Shown: piece by piece, positions 43,518 to 55,747 of the stretch
How positions within the stretch are numbered: the stretch's first letter is position 1
Layout: the number at the start of each line of letters is the position of its first letter
Source: Drechmeria coniospora
Taxonomy: Eukaryota; Ascomycota; Sordariomycetes; Hypocreales; Ophiocordycipitaceae
Direction: 5' to 3'
DNA length: 64,000 nucleotides
NCBI RefSeq assembly: GCF_001625195.1
Contig: NC_054389.1
Location: 7,932,520-7,996,519 of the forward strand
Position numbers and translations under genes: made by a program
The notes under the pieces: model-generated
Told to the model about the DNA's origin: nothing
The model's input: the letters and a program-made list of their open reading frames with translations, nothing else
Databases searched by the model: none

Positions 43518-44339
43518 GGTTGTATCGGGCCAAGTGCGGTGAGATTGGACCCGTCAAGTTGCGATGTAGAACGAGCTGCCGAGCCATGTTAGCCAGCCCG
43601 CCTGGCAAGAGAGCATCGTGGCGTGGACGGAAGAGGGACGCGAGGCGCAACCATGGAGGATGCATGCATGAATGTCAAGTCTCGCCACTTGCTCGTCCGA
43701 CTGACTCCACGGCAATGCTCGCCGTCCAACCACGCCATCCGAGGCGGACTGACTTGCACTGCCGCAAGGCGAGGGGAGCGGTAGAAGGGCGAGACGAGAA
43801 GAGAAAAGGAGGAGACGAGGGCCCGGAGAAACTCACCTTTGGTAGCTGCTTGCAGCCGAGAAAAGAGTGGCAGTCGTCGCGCGGTGGGACGGACTGGTAT
43901 AGATAGATGCGCGCCTTGGTTTGCTTCAGCACCAGCTGGGGGCAGAACTGCGGACGACCGGATATGAAGAATCAAAGTGCAAAGGAATGCGAGTCGACGA
44001 CCCTGTTTGCCGAAAGAGAGATGGCAAGCTTGGAGAATGAAAAAAGAAGAAGAGGACAGAGAGGACGAAGGGTAAGAAGGAGATGGGATATCGTAGGGAG
44101 GAGAGTGGAAAGCGGCGACCAGGCGATGCAGGAGGCTACCAAAGACCTTTTGTTCTCGACTGAAAAGAGAGGAGCCGAATATAAAGTAAACGGGTAGCGG
44201 GACAAAAAAAGGAGGGTAAGGCGCCGTCAAGGACACGTAAGGAGTAAAAGAGGAAGCGAGAGGGCAGGGAAAGAGGGTTTTTTGAAGGAGTGAAAAGGAA
44301 CCAAGTGTCGCAACGTCGGCGAGGCGGTCGATAACCTGC

Positions 44340-44662
44340 TTGGCGCAGGGGGGGGGGGGTGGAGGGGGGGGGGCAAGAGGTGAAGGGGATCATCTCAGAG
44401 ACGACGGCCGACGCCTAGCCCTCGACGGGGGGGGCCAGCTTGGACGGCGGGCAGACGGCGAGGGCTGTGTGGACCCTGCATCTCGAAGGGGCATCTCGAG
44501 AGGGCGAGGGACGAAGGAGGAGAGGTGAGGTTGAAGGGACGAGAAGACGGGAGAGAGGCGAGGCTCGCATGGACGAGAGGGAACGCAGGGCGCTAGCTGA
44601 TGGCCGCACGCCCCCCTGGCCTTGCTGGGGGGAGGGGAGAGGAGGGGGGGGGGGGATCAAGA
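44340..44662. repeat. G-run cluster with quadruplex potential (plus strand)
   Basis: Runs of ten and ten G separated by TGGA lie at 44348-44372, a GGGGGGG run at 44428, and a run of about 14 G at 44642-44655. Four or more G tracts within 30 bp could form a G-quadruplex; the whole block sits about 0.9 kb upstream of the CAP gene start. Confidence 0.65.
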
Positions 44663-47600
44663 ATGAGAGATGCACTGCCCCACCAACCAGCGTGTCGTCA
44701 CGATGGGCCTATAGGAAGGACGACTACCGTACAGTGAGTACCAAGTACTTGCCATGCATGCACAGGTGCCCCGTACTTGTCACCAAGTGTAGCAAGTGCG
44801 CCTGCCGCTCGCCTCGACGACGCACACCGACATGCACTCAGCCAAGGATGATACCGCGTACCAGGTACTCCGGGAGCGCGCGGTGCCGTGGGCAGAACCG
44901 TGTACAGGTACCTGGCCGTCGAGGATGGGACAGAGGCACCGGCGTCGGTCAGGGCTCGCGCAGGGTGGCTGGTACGGCGCGGTACATGTGTACGGGCGTC
45001 CGCCAACCGGTTCGTCGGCGTAGGGGTACGGGCGCGCTCGTAGATGGAGGTACACCGACACTAGAAGGGAACTAGCACGGAGGAGGGCCAAGCTGAATCC
45101 AGTCGTACTCGTACTCCCTCCGTACTCGGTGGATACTGCCGACGCCTCCTGGGGGCCTCGTGGTCCAACCGGACGGCAGCAACGCCGAAGCGCAGCGCAC
45201 CTCCTGCCTCGGTGTCGCGAGGAACAATCCATTACAGGCACGCAAGTACATGTACTAGCTCGGATGGAAGAGCACAATGCGTATTACTGTACGTATCGTT
45301 CCAGTGACCATGGCAGCACGGCGATGCCATGGCACCTTGCTGGTAGGCTGCTTGTCGCCGGCAGCAGCCTCGTGCGGAGCTGTATTTGCTCGGCGGCGTC
45401 TGGCATCGGAGGCGAGCTGCCCGGGCAGTACGGAGGAAGCGCATGGCGATGGCGACGAGCCACGGACCATGGCGACGCGCACACTGGCTCGTAGATGGCA
45501 GGCCAACCAATATCGATGCAAGTGCACCAACAGCATACTTACTTGTACGTGCAAGGGAGTACCTGTACAACGACGTACATGCACGGAGTAGATGTACTTG
45601 CTGTAGGTGTAATTACAACAATCACTCGTACCTGCCGGTACGTGCACGTTCGCCCGCGTGCATGCTCGCGGCGGGCATCACTGTACCTGCGGCGTACAAA
45701 GTACATGTCGAGGTGCCGGTCCCGCAGGGAGCGCATGTACAGGTACGTGCCGGCCAGCAGGAACGCCGGCCACGACACCTACCGGCACCTGCACCTGCCA
45801 GTACCTATACTTGGCGATGACGAGCGGCGGAGTGGACCTACGCGTACCAGCTACGAAGCTCGCGACCAAGCACGTCCGCTGACGTTTGTGCTATGACGGC
45901 ATGCCTGGTGCGCCTGTGCTGTGCCGCACAGCAAGTACATGTACCAGTTTGGCATACCCCCATGGACAGCACAACGTATTACACGCGTGTCCATGTAGGT
46001 GTCAATCAATGGAAACACTTAATACTCCGTACATGCACGTACCATGCATTTCCTCCACATCACACGAGGCGAGCGTCATGCTGGCAGGACGGGCACGCGC
46101 TCCCATGGCCACGCTCTGGCGGCCGGCGAGAGAAGAAATTTTCTTTCTTTCCATGCTGGCGGGCGTGGAAGCCGTCGGAGGGCACCCGGCGCAAGCACGG
46201 CATTGACGGCATGAAAGGGCACCATGTCGTTTCCGCCCCAAGTTACAGGGCGCATGCAGGTGCAGGCGGCGGCCGCGAGGAGGTATCGGGTACCTGCAGG
46301 TACGTGGCTCCACGGGCGTCAAGTCATGCGACGCCTCGTACGACGCTCGTACACGGTACGCGAGCCTTTAGGTGCCGGCGCATATAGTGAGTGCATGCGT
46401 GCGTCGACCTCCCCATCCATCCATGGGGCCCGCCGTCCCCACGACTCACCGTCGCCCCCCGTCGTCCCCTCGCATTCGCCCTCGCCATGCCGCCTGCGTT
46501 GCGCGTTTCCATCTCAGACACCTCCCTACTTGGGTCGGGACGGGTGCCGTCGAGCATTCGGATTCGCCGGGCCGATGGTGCGTGCAGGAGGATGCAGATG
46601 TGCGTATGCAGGTGTATTCCACGTCGGCGTGCGTGTCCGACGAGATGCACGCGCGACTGGGCAGCACATGGGCCGACGGACTTTGTTTGAGCCCCGTGGG
46701 GACCTTGCTCATGACTGTGCCGTCCCGTCCTTTTTCGCGAGCAAGCATTTTCTCGCAGAGCAGGACGTACGCGTACAGTGCCGGCCGACGGGGCTGCCGC
46801 ATGAGATGGCGCAAGAGTCTTTTGTCCCTGGGATTGCCATGCCATGCCTGTCGTTTGTCCGTCGGACATTTTGTAGCGGCTAGAGTCTTAATGCCGTTCA
46901 TCGCCCGCTCCACAGGCCCAATGCTAGGAGTCGTTGCATGGAGTACGTAGTACGGAGTACATGCAATTGTAGGGAGTACGGAGTAATTACATGTCGTTGT
47001 AGGGAGTACGGAGTACATGTGGTGTACAGAGTAATACGGAGTAATTACATTTGTACAGAGCACATTGTAGCTGCAAGTACAGAGTACAGAGTACGGATAC
47101 ATGTAATTGTATTAGTTCAACTGTGCACCCGAGTACATGGAACTAGCAAGACATGCTGCCATCGGCCGCCCTCCAAGCGTAGCCAGGTGCCCGGGAAAGG
47201 GCGAGCACAGCTGCTCCGTGCATACAAGTGATTTTTCACGGACAAATGCTTGCGCCTTTATCCGTGTGCAAGTGCGGCAGGGTCGTTGCGCTGAGCAGCG
47301 TACAAGCAAGTACTGTACATGTAGTTGTACGCAGGGCGGCACCCCGTCCTCCGCGCAGCATGGGTGGAGGGACCTACGGTGCCGCTTCTGCTGCTGTCTG
47401 GAGACATGTCCATCCACGGCATCCACGGCAATGTCCTTTCCATCCGCCTTGCCTCTCCTCGTGCCGAGTGCCGTTTGGTCGAGGGCCGGCGGCGTCGACG
47501 GCGATTCGCATCACGGCACCGTCGTCGCAGGGGCCCGTCCAAAGTTGCGTCGGTCAATGCCCTCCCCCACCCCCCCCCCCCTCCACTAACAATGGGGACC

Positions 47601-48009
47601 AAGACCCCCGACGACGCTTGCCAATGATGGCGCCGATCGGGGGTTGCACCGATGGCGCGCTCTGCCTTGGCCGCGCAGATCCGACCCGGCTCTGGCCAAC
47701 CAGCGAGGCCGGCTGGCCGGGGCCCCGTCAAACAAGGCCAATGGCACGGCAGATCAGGCGCGGGGCGGGACCTGCATGGCTTCCGAAACCGCCCTCATTA
47801 ACGGGAGGCCCGCTTTCGCCCTTGATCATCTCGCAGGCGAGGGTGCGTCCGCCACGGTGTTTGATGGAGCATGCACTTGTTGTACAGTAAGTGCTGTGCA
47901 GTACGGAGTACGGAGTGCCTGTACATCCACTCCACGCCCGCACCGCACTACGTCGAGGTACCAGCACCTACACTGCATGCAGATGGCACAAGTAAGCACA
48001 AGCACACCT

Positions 48010-48212
48010 ACAGAGTACAACTACACCTTCAGCACACCGACAGCACACCTACAGCACACACACCTACAGCACATACACCTACAGCACACACACCTACAGC
48101 ACACACGCCCGCAGCACACCTACAGCACACCTACGGCACACACACCTACGGCACACACACTTACCGCACACACACCTAGAACACACACACCTACAGCACA
48201 CCTACTACTTTC
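48010..48212. repeat. CACACCTACAG(CA)n minisatellite
   Basis: About 14 copies of a 12-17-bp unit, CACACACCTACAGCA, with C/A length variation. It has an open plus frame (Thr/His/Pro/Gln) that is not a gene. Confidence 0.88.
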
Positions 48213-49262
48213 GGAGCACCAAACTCCGTAATTACTAGGGGGCGGATGGTCATGGTCCCAATGTACATTGTACATGTCAAGATGCCATGGGCTGCAGGCA
48301 GAGACCCGTACATGTACATGCCCGCCATGTTCGTGCCGCCGGCCTTTGTCGGGCACGAGCGCTTTTGTGTGTACCAGTGCGCCGAGATGCACCGTCACCC
48401 GATACGTGACCATGCTGGCCGTAGTATCGACTGGAATACCGGCCGGCGTCAAAGACCGAGTGAATGGATGGATGAGTACGGAGTAAATGAATGAACGAAG
48501 GAATGAACAATCAAAGGCATACAGGGAGTAATCTAAAACTCCGTATCCGTACTCCGTCCTCCGTATCCGTACTCTGTGCTCCGTATCCGTACTCTGTACT
48601 TACTTGCAGAGTCTCCATGGTAGTTCATTCGCCTCCACCACTGTCTTGGATCGTCGTCGTCGGCCCCGATTCGCCCCCTCCCTGCAGCGTCGTCCGAGAG
48701 TCAGGTGCATGGACGTGAAAATGTCCGTCCTTGGTGCGGCATCGCGTACTTGCGGCCAAGCACGTACATTCACTGGCTGCGAGCAAAAACTTCGCTTCCC
48801 TGCCGCCGTGGCCGTTCGCTCGACCCCCTCCCCTCGGCCATCGTCGCCGGTCCAATCCTTGCCCTTCCCTTGCTCTTCGCAACCCCTTCCCTCCTCCGGC
48901 TCTCCGTGAGCAGGGGCCCGGGGGGTGGTTGGACGAGTGCATGTCGGGGAGGGCAGGGCATGGTGAGGATTCGCCCTCGCAGGCGCGCGACCCGTGACGG
49001 CTGGGAAGCAATGAAGAATCCACTGGGGTCCCGGTCTCACCCTCGAAGGCTGCGACCCCCGTCGAGGCCGCCACGGGCATTCCAGCCCGCCCTGCACCGG
49101 GTTCTCGACCCTCCGTCGCCCGTGCGGGAACGAAGCCACCGTCTGGCACGCATCGCGAACAATCCATTGTGCGGCTTCCATTCAGCCATGCCACGACACG
49201 CCGGTGCGCAGGCAGGCCCCCGTGCAGGCACCTGTACTTGGCGGCGGTCGCAGGGGCGGGGC

Positions 49263-49452
49263 CGGCATGGGCGGAGTCTGCGTACGGTTGGATCACTTGT
49301 AATCAATACTAGTAATAATCAATATCTCACATCTTTATGAGGCCGGAGTCTGCGTACGGTTCACTTGCAATTAATACTAGTAATTATCTCACATCTTCAT
49401 GAGGGCGGAGTCTGCGTACGGTTCACTTGTAATTAATACCAGTAATTGCCTC
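49263..49452. repeat. three tandem copies of an approximately 62-73-bp unit
   Basis: Each copy runs GCGGAGTCTGCGTACGGTT, then CACTTGTAATTAATACTAGT, then AATTATCTCACATCTTCATG. Copy starts are near 49269, 49343 and 49404. The third copy diverges after GTAATTGCCTCATG. Confidence 0.9.
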
Positions 49453-49459
49453 ATGTTGC

Positions 49460-49638
49460 CGTGCTCTATACTTGTCGTGCTCTGTTAGTACTTAGCGTGC
49501 TCTGTGCTTGTCGTGCTCTGTGCTTGTCGTGCTCTGTGCTTGTTGCTCGTCGTGCTCTGCACTTGTCGTGCTCTGCACTTGTCGTGCTCTGCACCTGTCG
49601 TGCTCTGCACCTGTCGTGCGCTGTATTTGGTCCTGCTC
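49460..49638. repeat. 16-bp repeats CGTGCTCTGCACTTGT
   Basis: About ten copies of CGTGCTCTG-C/T-ACTTGT follow directly after the 62-bp repeats. Both the 16-bp units and the neighbouring GTAC motifs contain ACTTGT. Confidence 0.85.
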
Positions 49639-50294
49639 GGTATTACTTGCTACATGTTCTCCGCACAGCACAGCTGCCACTACCAGTCCTTGGGTTAGTA
49701 CCTACAACCACTTGCACCACAGTACCATGGTTACAAGGTACTAACATGACATACTCCGTACACCTAGTAGCTATGCGTACTTGTAGGTGTAGTTGCAAGT
49801 ATACCTAGGTAGGTATGCGGCGCACACGCCCAGGCATGTAGCACGACCCTGGGTGCCTAGGATGCAGCGTGTGGAAGTGATGGTGTAATAATATACTCCC
49901 TACACCTACCGCAGCACGGGCGGCGTACTCCTACAGAGTCATTTCGGCTGGGTGTTATTTCCTGGCTAGGCACAAGGCAATACCAATGCTCATCTACCCC
50001 GTACGTCGAGCGTCACTTGCATGCACTGCAAGTGGGTGTGCAAGTGGCCGTATAGTACACGTACAATACACGTATTCCGTAATACTCCCTACAGCGCAAC
50101 GAAATAATACAACATGTCTGGTCCCCGGCAATCCGAGGATTGGGTCGTGGTCGGCCGCACGACATGCGCCGTCGTATTACCGCGAAAAGGACAGCCGCAT
50201 GCGTTATTAATCGCATCCGCGAGCCGCTCCGTCATGCAACCTGCTGGTCAGCTCGCCTCGACGTCGGTCGAAGCACGGCATTCTCAGCATGCTC

Positions 50295-50520
50295 ACGATG
50301 GGTACTCGGTGCGTGTACATGTACTCGGTGCGTGTACTCGGTGCGTGTACTTGCTTACTACTACCTTGTACTCGGCGCATGTACTCGGTGCTTCTGCTCT
50401 GCACTTGGTGCATGTGCTCGGTGCGTGTGCTGTATTAGTTGAACAACTATTAATACCTATACTTACTCGGTGCATGTAATTAATACTTGGTGCATGTACG
50501 GACGGACTTGCTACTGTACT
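50295..50520. repeat. CTCGGTGCGTGTAC-type repeats
   Basis: Around ten irregularly spaced copies of ACTCGGTGC(G/A)TGTAC, some linked by ACATGT, in about 220 bp. It merges with the GTAC-motif field. Confidence 0.8.
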
Positions 50521-50799
50521 CCGTGCACCTTCAGAGTACTCCGTACTGCACCCCGACATGGACGACAAGCGAAAAGAAAAAAGGGCCAAAATTACCCAAG
50601 AATCGGCTGCAAGGTCGATGACGTGCTTGCCGAGGGGAGATGATATGGGCCGTCGACGGCGGCATCGAACAGCCGTCGAAACTCGATTGAAACGGAGGCG
50701 CCATCCCCGCGACGCGCCATCCGCCGGCTCGCCGCGAGTACCTGCAATTACAGGGCACCAAGTACATACCTGTAGCCCCCCTGTTTTTGGACAGTTACG

Positions 50800-51960
50800 G
50801 GACATAATGTTTAGTATATTTCACAGCTATTCGGTGCTGTTACACCTAAATTCGCGCATCAACGTACTGTCAAAGGCTGGTTTGTAGTATAGCTTGCAAC
50901 ATATTATAGCAATTAAACGGAGTAGCAATTCTAACAGTCTGTATTGTAAAAATTATTATATCGTAGATGTACCAGCCAGTTTTACAAAAATCCGGCTGTC
51001 AAAAAATAACAGTACTTTTTGGCTTTTTAGCAATTTCGAATAAACAGCCTATTATCAATACTAATAGCCATTTTATTACTAACAGTCTTATATACAGTTA
51101 ACAGTTATTTAAACAACCAACAGCTGCTACTTCTCAATATACTGTACTGTCGTACCTAATGATCGCTCTGTAAATAATACTAACTCTCGTTACACTTCTA
51201 TCTGCCTCAATCACTGCCTCAATCGCTGCCTTAATCGTGCCTCAATCACTGCCTCAATCGCTGCTTCAATTGTGCCTCAATCACTGCCTCAATCGCTGCT
51301 TCAATCGTGCCTCAATCACTGCCTCAATCGCTGCCTCAATCGTGCCTCAATCACTGCCTCAATCGCTGCCTCAATCGTGCCTCAATTACTACCTCAATCG
51401 CTACCTCAATCGTGCCTCAATTACTGCCTCAATCGCTGCCTCAATCGTGCCTCAATTACTGCCTCAATTGCTGCTTCAATCGTGCCTCAATCGCTGCTTC
51501 AATCGTACCTCAATCACTGCCTCAATCGCTGCTTCAATCGTGCCTCAATCACTGCCTCAATCGCTGCCTCAATCGTGCCTCAATTACTGCCTCAATCGCT
51601 GCCTCAATTGTGCCTCAATCGCTGCCTCAATCGCTGCCTTAAGCGACAATATATATTAAGTAGCAATGTATGTTACGTAGCAATATATATTGAAGTAGCA
51701 AGATATGTTAAGTAGCAATATATATTAAGTAGTACAATATGTTAAGCGACAATATATATTAGCGTAATAGTACCTTACTGTTTAGTATGCCTTTTGTACT
51801 CTATACTGTTGTATGCACTAGCTTTTTGACTCTATACATACTGTTGTATGTACTAGCTTTTTGTACTTTAACAGGCTCTTATATTAAACACAACACAATG
51901 CCTTATGTTATGTTTGAATAGCTACTGTGTTTGTATTATAAATTACTAACCAGAACGAAG
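50800..51960. other. AT-rich island
   Basis: Base composition changes sharply near 50800 from GC-rich to strongly AT-rich and returns near 51960. The flanks of the embedded repeat (50800-51190 and 51650-51960) are full of TATA, ATTA and TTAATA strings and have stops in all frames. Phrases such as TGTTGTATGCACTAGCTTTT are duplicated near 51807 and 51842. This could be a decayed transposon or inserted foreign DNA. No protein-coding trace remains. Confidence 0.7.
51195..51650. repeat. 35-bp minisatellite of CTGCCTCAATCG subunits
   Basis: About 13 copies of a 35-bp higher-order unit built of three subunits (12+12+11 bp: CTGCCTCAATCG, CTGCCTCAATCG, TGCCTCAATCA). All three plus frames stay open, giving Pro-Gln-Ser-Leu, Cys-Leu-Asn-Arg and Ala-Ser-Ile-Thr repeats. 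A TATATTAAGTAGCAATATA unit (about 20 bp) is repeated four to five times just after it, 51650-51765. Confidence 0.9.
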
Positions 51961-52475
51961 GTGCTTCACATGAACGTCACCCTAACAGTCTGTCGGCACC
52001 TTGACATCCGGTTACGAGGCTGTCACGAAACAGGGCACGCACGCGTAGGTACCTATTAGTACCAAGTAGCTGGCCGCCATGGCCGCCGTTCTCGCCTCTG
52101 TGCACGCCACTGGGCGAACAGAGCACTTCTACGAGGTTCCTTGTGCACACGCCCAGTCCCCCCCTGGTGGCCACTGCGTGCTCGTACAACTACTAGGTAC
52201 TAACCAAGGTACGAATTATTAATTTAATGACTTGCACCGCACCTACGGAGTAATATTACATGCACTCCTACATTTCATTGCTCCGTAATACGACTAGGCG
52301 CCTAGTAGGTACCTTGCCTGGCCGTGTCGCTGTCAGTCCTGTGCGGGAGCTGAGCGCCACCCGAGCCCTGCGACCAGGAAGTGCAAGTATTACAACCAAG
52401 TACTAGCCTAATAGGTGTACGGAGCAAGTACGTGCTAGCGATGGTGTGTGCTGCCGCTCGCTGATACAGTGGCGA

Positions 52476-53146
52476 CAGTAGACAAAAGTGACGATTCAGT
52501 TTTGTCAGCGCTGCCACTACAAAGTGCATCGACAATTTTGCCACCCCACTATGCGTGTACTTGCTGGCAGCACTCGCTCCCTACACTGCACACCACGCCG
52601 ACAAAGCCATCGAGGGCCGTGGAAGCTCGCTCGGCTGTGCCTTGGCCTCCTCCTGCACCCTGCGCGGCTGGCCTTTTGGTTGCCTGTCCCTGCTTGCACG
52701 GCCTTGGCCATGTTCCGCCGCCTCTCTCCTCTCACCCATCCATCGGATGAGCATGACGCAGAACCCTGCACCTGCGCTCATCACGGGCGTGCATCACGCA
52801 CCGGCGGTCGTGCAGACGAGGCGTATGGATCGGCCCGTGGAAAGTGTCCGTTGGATGCTGCGTTGATCTTGTTGTTGCAGGGCGTGCTTGATTGCGCGGA
52901 TCTGTCACGCTGCCGTTTCAAGATCGACCAGGTAATTACTATATTACGAGGTCCTTACATTGGCACCAACCCAGTACTCCGTATGCACTGTACTGTAAGT
53001 TATAGCAGGTAATGACGGGTATATAGTAGTGGGGTGGCAACAGCATCGATTCACTCTATAGCAGTGGCACTCACTCTCCTTACAGCATTGGCACTTACTC
53101 TATAGCAATGGCACTACCAAAATTGAATCGTCACCTTTGTCTACTG
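52476..53146. mobile_element. non-autonomous TIR element (MITE-like), 671 bp
   Basis: The left end reads CAGTAGACAAAAGTGACGAT then TCAGTTTTG. The reverse complement of the right end reads CAGTAGACAAAGGTGACGAT then TCAATTTTG. That is an inverted repeat of about 30 bp with two mismatches. A second, inner inverted pair (TTGCCACCCCACTA at about 52537 and its complement at about 53028) supports a structured element. Just inside the right end TATAGCAATGGCAC is repeated with variation. The interior frame (52488-53012) has no transposase similarity. TIRs starting CAGT are common in Tc1/mariner-like elements, but no clear TA duplication is seen, so the superfamily is uncertain. Confidence 0.72.
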
Positions 53147-54926
53147 GGTACCAAGTAGTGATGTAGCACGTAATGACAGATACCTACTTAGTAGGTAGTC
53201 GCAGGCGGTATTAGCAGGTATTCGCAGCCATGAACAGAGCAGCATCGGTACCTCCTAGTCGAATGTCGGGTCCTGAGGCAGACGTGGTGCAAGGAATGGC
53301 CATGCTCGGCCCGTTGTTTCCGTTCTGCAACGCCTTCCTCCCGTCTCCTACCAGCCGCACCAGAGGCATGCAACTACCGTGCGAGGAGCGGCAAGCCCTC
53401 GTACGTCGACGCTGCACAAAACACAATCCCTCAATGCTCCGGCGGCGAGCAGTCGATGGTCCGTCGTGGCCCCGGTCGTTGGAGACGACCAACGTCGCGC
53501 CCCCACCGTCCCACGTCAGCCCCGTCGCCGATGCTGGTCCGAACTCGCCACGCCACCGTCAACGTCCAGCCTCCCGTCCACCCCCCATCCATGGACGGCA
53601 TGCTCTCGACCAGTTGGTCCGTTGGTCGGGCGCTCCCCGAGCTCGTGTGACAATCGTTGCGTCGAATCGCTTTCGTCCGAACGCCGGAGCAGCCCTTTCG
53701 TCGGCGGGGGCTGCCGCGTACGCCGTGCATGGTCCACGTTTCATCACCATGCCGCGACAGCCATGGGAAACAAGGCAGCGGGGTGGCGCCAAGATACGAC
53801 ACGACACGACACGACATGGCACGACGTGGCACGACTCGACACAAAAATCCATCATCACGACGGCCAGCTCCCGTACCTGCTTCGGCCGCCGAGCCGAGCC
53901 GAGGGTCCCATGGCAGCCACCGTCCCATGGTTACGCACCCGGTCCAGGCCTCCCTCATGCACGACGCCCTTGTGACAGTGTGGGGAGCCGTTCGTCGTCG
54001 TCAGTCTCCCCCTCGACGCCGTTGTCGTCGCGGGCGAAGCCGTTTGGTCGAGTCCGAGTCCGAGTCGGCAGCGAGTCGGCAGCGTCGTACCCAACCGCCG
54101 TCGGTACCCAACAGGCTCCGTGCAACGACGCCCCGGCGGCCGTTGCCTCGTGTCACCATGCGTAAGCTTATTCTCGAGCTCGCAGGCTTGCGTGTCCGCC
54201 CCCTCTCGGGCCCAGTCGGGGGGGTCTATCGGAGACGGAGTCGACGCAGGCACGGCCGCTGGTGCGGAGCAGAGCATTGGCTATCCGCTCCCCCTCAGCT
54301 CCTGGACGCCCGACGACGGCCACCGAGCAGGCATCTTGCGGCCATGCCCCATGCTTGCATTGATTGCCGTGCGTGCACGCCCATCAGGGGCATGTCGGAC
54401 ATGTCGGACGGGTACCGTGCAAATCTCGCCGCCGTCGCCAAGGGTCCTCGTCCCAACTCTCGTGCCTACTTTGGACAAAGGGGAGATGCGGCCCATCGCA
54501 CGCGCCGCGGCGAAACGATACGCGCCGCGGTGGCTGATGGGAGCGTTTCATCGTGCTGACGGGACGACGACCCTGCACGCCTGCGTCGCCTGCGCAACGC
54601 GAGGCCCGACCTGGGCCGCATCCGTCGCCCACGTCGTGGCCGTACCCGCAGCGCCCTACGCCCGCCTCGTCTCGGTGGCCGCCGACGCATCGTCCGCCGC
54701 ACATCTCCCACGCAATCTCCCGCGCGCGCGTCGTTGCCGAGGTCGACATCCACGGCGGGCGCCGCGCAGAGGCGACGAACCGTCTCGAGCGGGCCCGACG
54801 AGGCCGAAGATGAATCATGGCCGTTTGTGCACAAGTGGACGAAACATTTCATTCGCATGAGCATACTTGATGATACATGGACAAGCCGCATCTTGCCTCA
54901 TCCTTGCGCGCCTGCGCACCGCGTCC
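53147..54926. other. gene-free region between TIR element and complex I gene
   Basis: About 1.8 kb, GC-rich. The longest frame (53230-54165, 311 codons) is Pro/Ser/Arg-rich, lacks domains and runs antisense to frames of similar length. An ACGACACGACACGACAC run lies near 53797-53815 and GAGTCCGAGTCCGAGTCGG at 54051. No gene is supported. Confidence 0.55.
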
Positions 54927-55747
54927 TCATTGCTTCGCCGCGTTCGACTGCGACGGGGCAAACGGCTTGCCGTCGCCGGGTCCGATGCGTACGTCGGCAA
55001 AGATCTGCTTCGGCCGCAGCTCGACCGGCGTCACGTTGGCCGGCTGGTCGGGAATCTTCTTTTCCAGTTTCTGCCAAATCGTCAGCGGCGGTGCCGGACC
55101 GCGGCGCCACGGCCTGCCGGGACCTTGCCTACCAGATTCTCGTAGACACACTTGTTGAGCTTCCACTCGGCCGGACGGCATTGCCAGAGCTGCTGGTTTC
55201 GGTCGTCGAGGCACTCCCAGTGCCTGCGGAACTCGGCGAGGCAATGCGTGTTGATGTCCTTGATGCTGTTTCGTTGCCGTCCGTCAGCGGCCGCACGCTT
55301 CGTCCGTCGTCTGCGCGCCTCCACGAGGGAACCTACACGCTCTGGGCGCAGCGCGTCACCCGTCGCCCCTCCTTCATGCAATCAAACTCGCCGCGCCCGG
55401 CCTTTTCCGTCTTGCACTGCATGTAGTCGTCGTTGTAGTCGCGGCACCGCGCCCCGATGAAAAAGGAAGCCGACAGGAGCGGCGCCGAGCTCGCGCCCAC
55501 CTCCTTGACGGCCGGCACGTCGTCCGGCAGAGGTGTCGTGTCGACGAGCACCTGCTGGTGGAAGCTGTCGCGAGTCAGTCTCCGTCGAGCACACGACGCC
55601 CACGACGGCCGTGGTGAGCGAGGCCATTCCGTCCCCCGTCCCAAGTCCCAAGTCCCAAGTCCCCCGTCACGGGGTAAGCGGCCGGGCCGGTGGGGGCTGG
55701 CCGTCGGATGCGCGGGATGATACGTACTGAGATCGTCGAGTCGCCAT
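54927..55747 (-). CDS. NADH:ubiquinone oxidoreductase 20.8-kDa subunit (NDUFA8 type)
   Basis: Four exons, 55747-55728, 55564-55337, 55265-55133 and 55070-54927, with introns of 163, 71 and 62 nt, give 174 residues. After a short first exon (MATRRSH), DTTPLPDDVPAVKEVGASSAP and LLSASFFIGARC match the fungal 20.8-kDa subunit. Eight Cys form four C-x9-C pairs (two twin-CX9C CHCH domains): CRDYNDDYMQC, CMKEGRRVTRC, CLAEFRRHWEC and CRPAEWKLNKC. The tail (IPDQPANVTPVELRPKQIFA) is also conserved. CX9C proteins are imported into the intermembrane space through Mia40; this subunit supports the membrane arm of complex I. The first exon is the least certain part. Confidence 0.93.

Larger units (their letters stand above)
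43518..50805. other. 7.3-kb gene-free region upstream of the CAP gene
   Basis: The first about 0.9 kb is purine-rich on plus and should hold the CAP promoter. G runs lie at 44348-44375 and 44642-44655, and a C run at 47569-47582. From 44700 GTAC motifs dominate, with several small repeat arrays listed separately. Open frames up to about 220 codons exist in GC-rich stretches (46224-46883, 47228-47890, 48625-49296) but none shows a domain, plausible splice pattern or consistent codon bias. No gene is supported. Confidence 0.6.

Noticed and set aside
51237..51715. Gln/Leu/Asn-rich ORFs in three frames
   Set aside because: Produced by the 35-bp minisatellite, equally open in all plus frames.
53230..54165. 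311-codon plus-strand ORF
   Set aside because: Pro/Ser/Arg-rich, opposite frames of similar length, no domain or introns; probably chance in GC-rich DNA.
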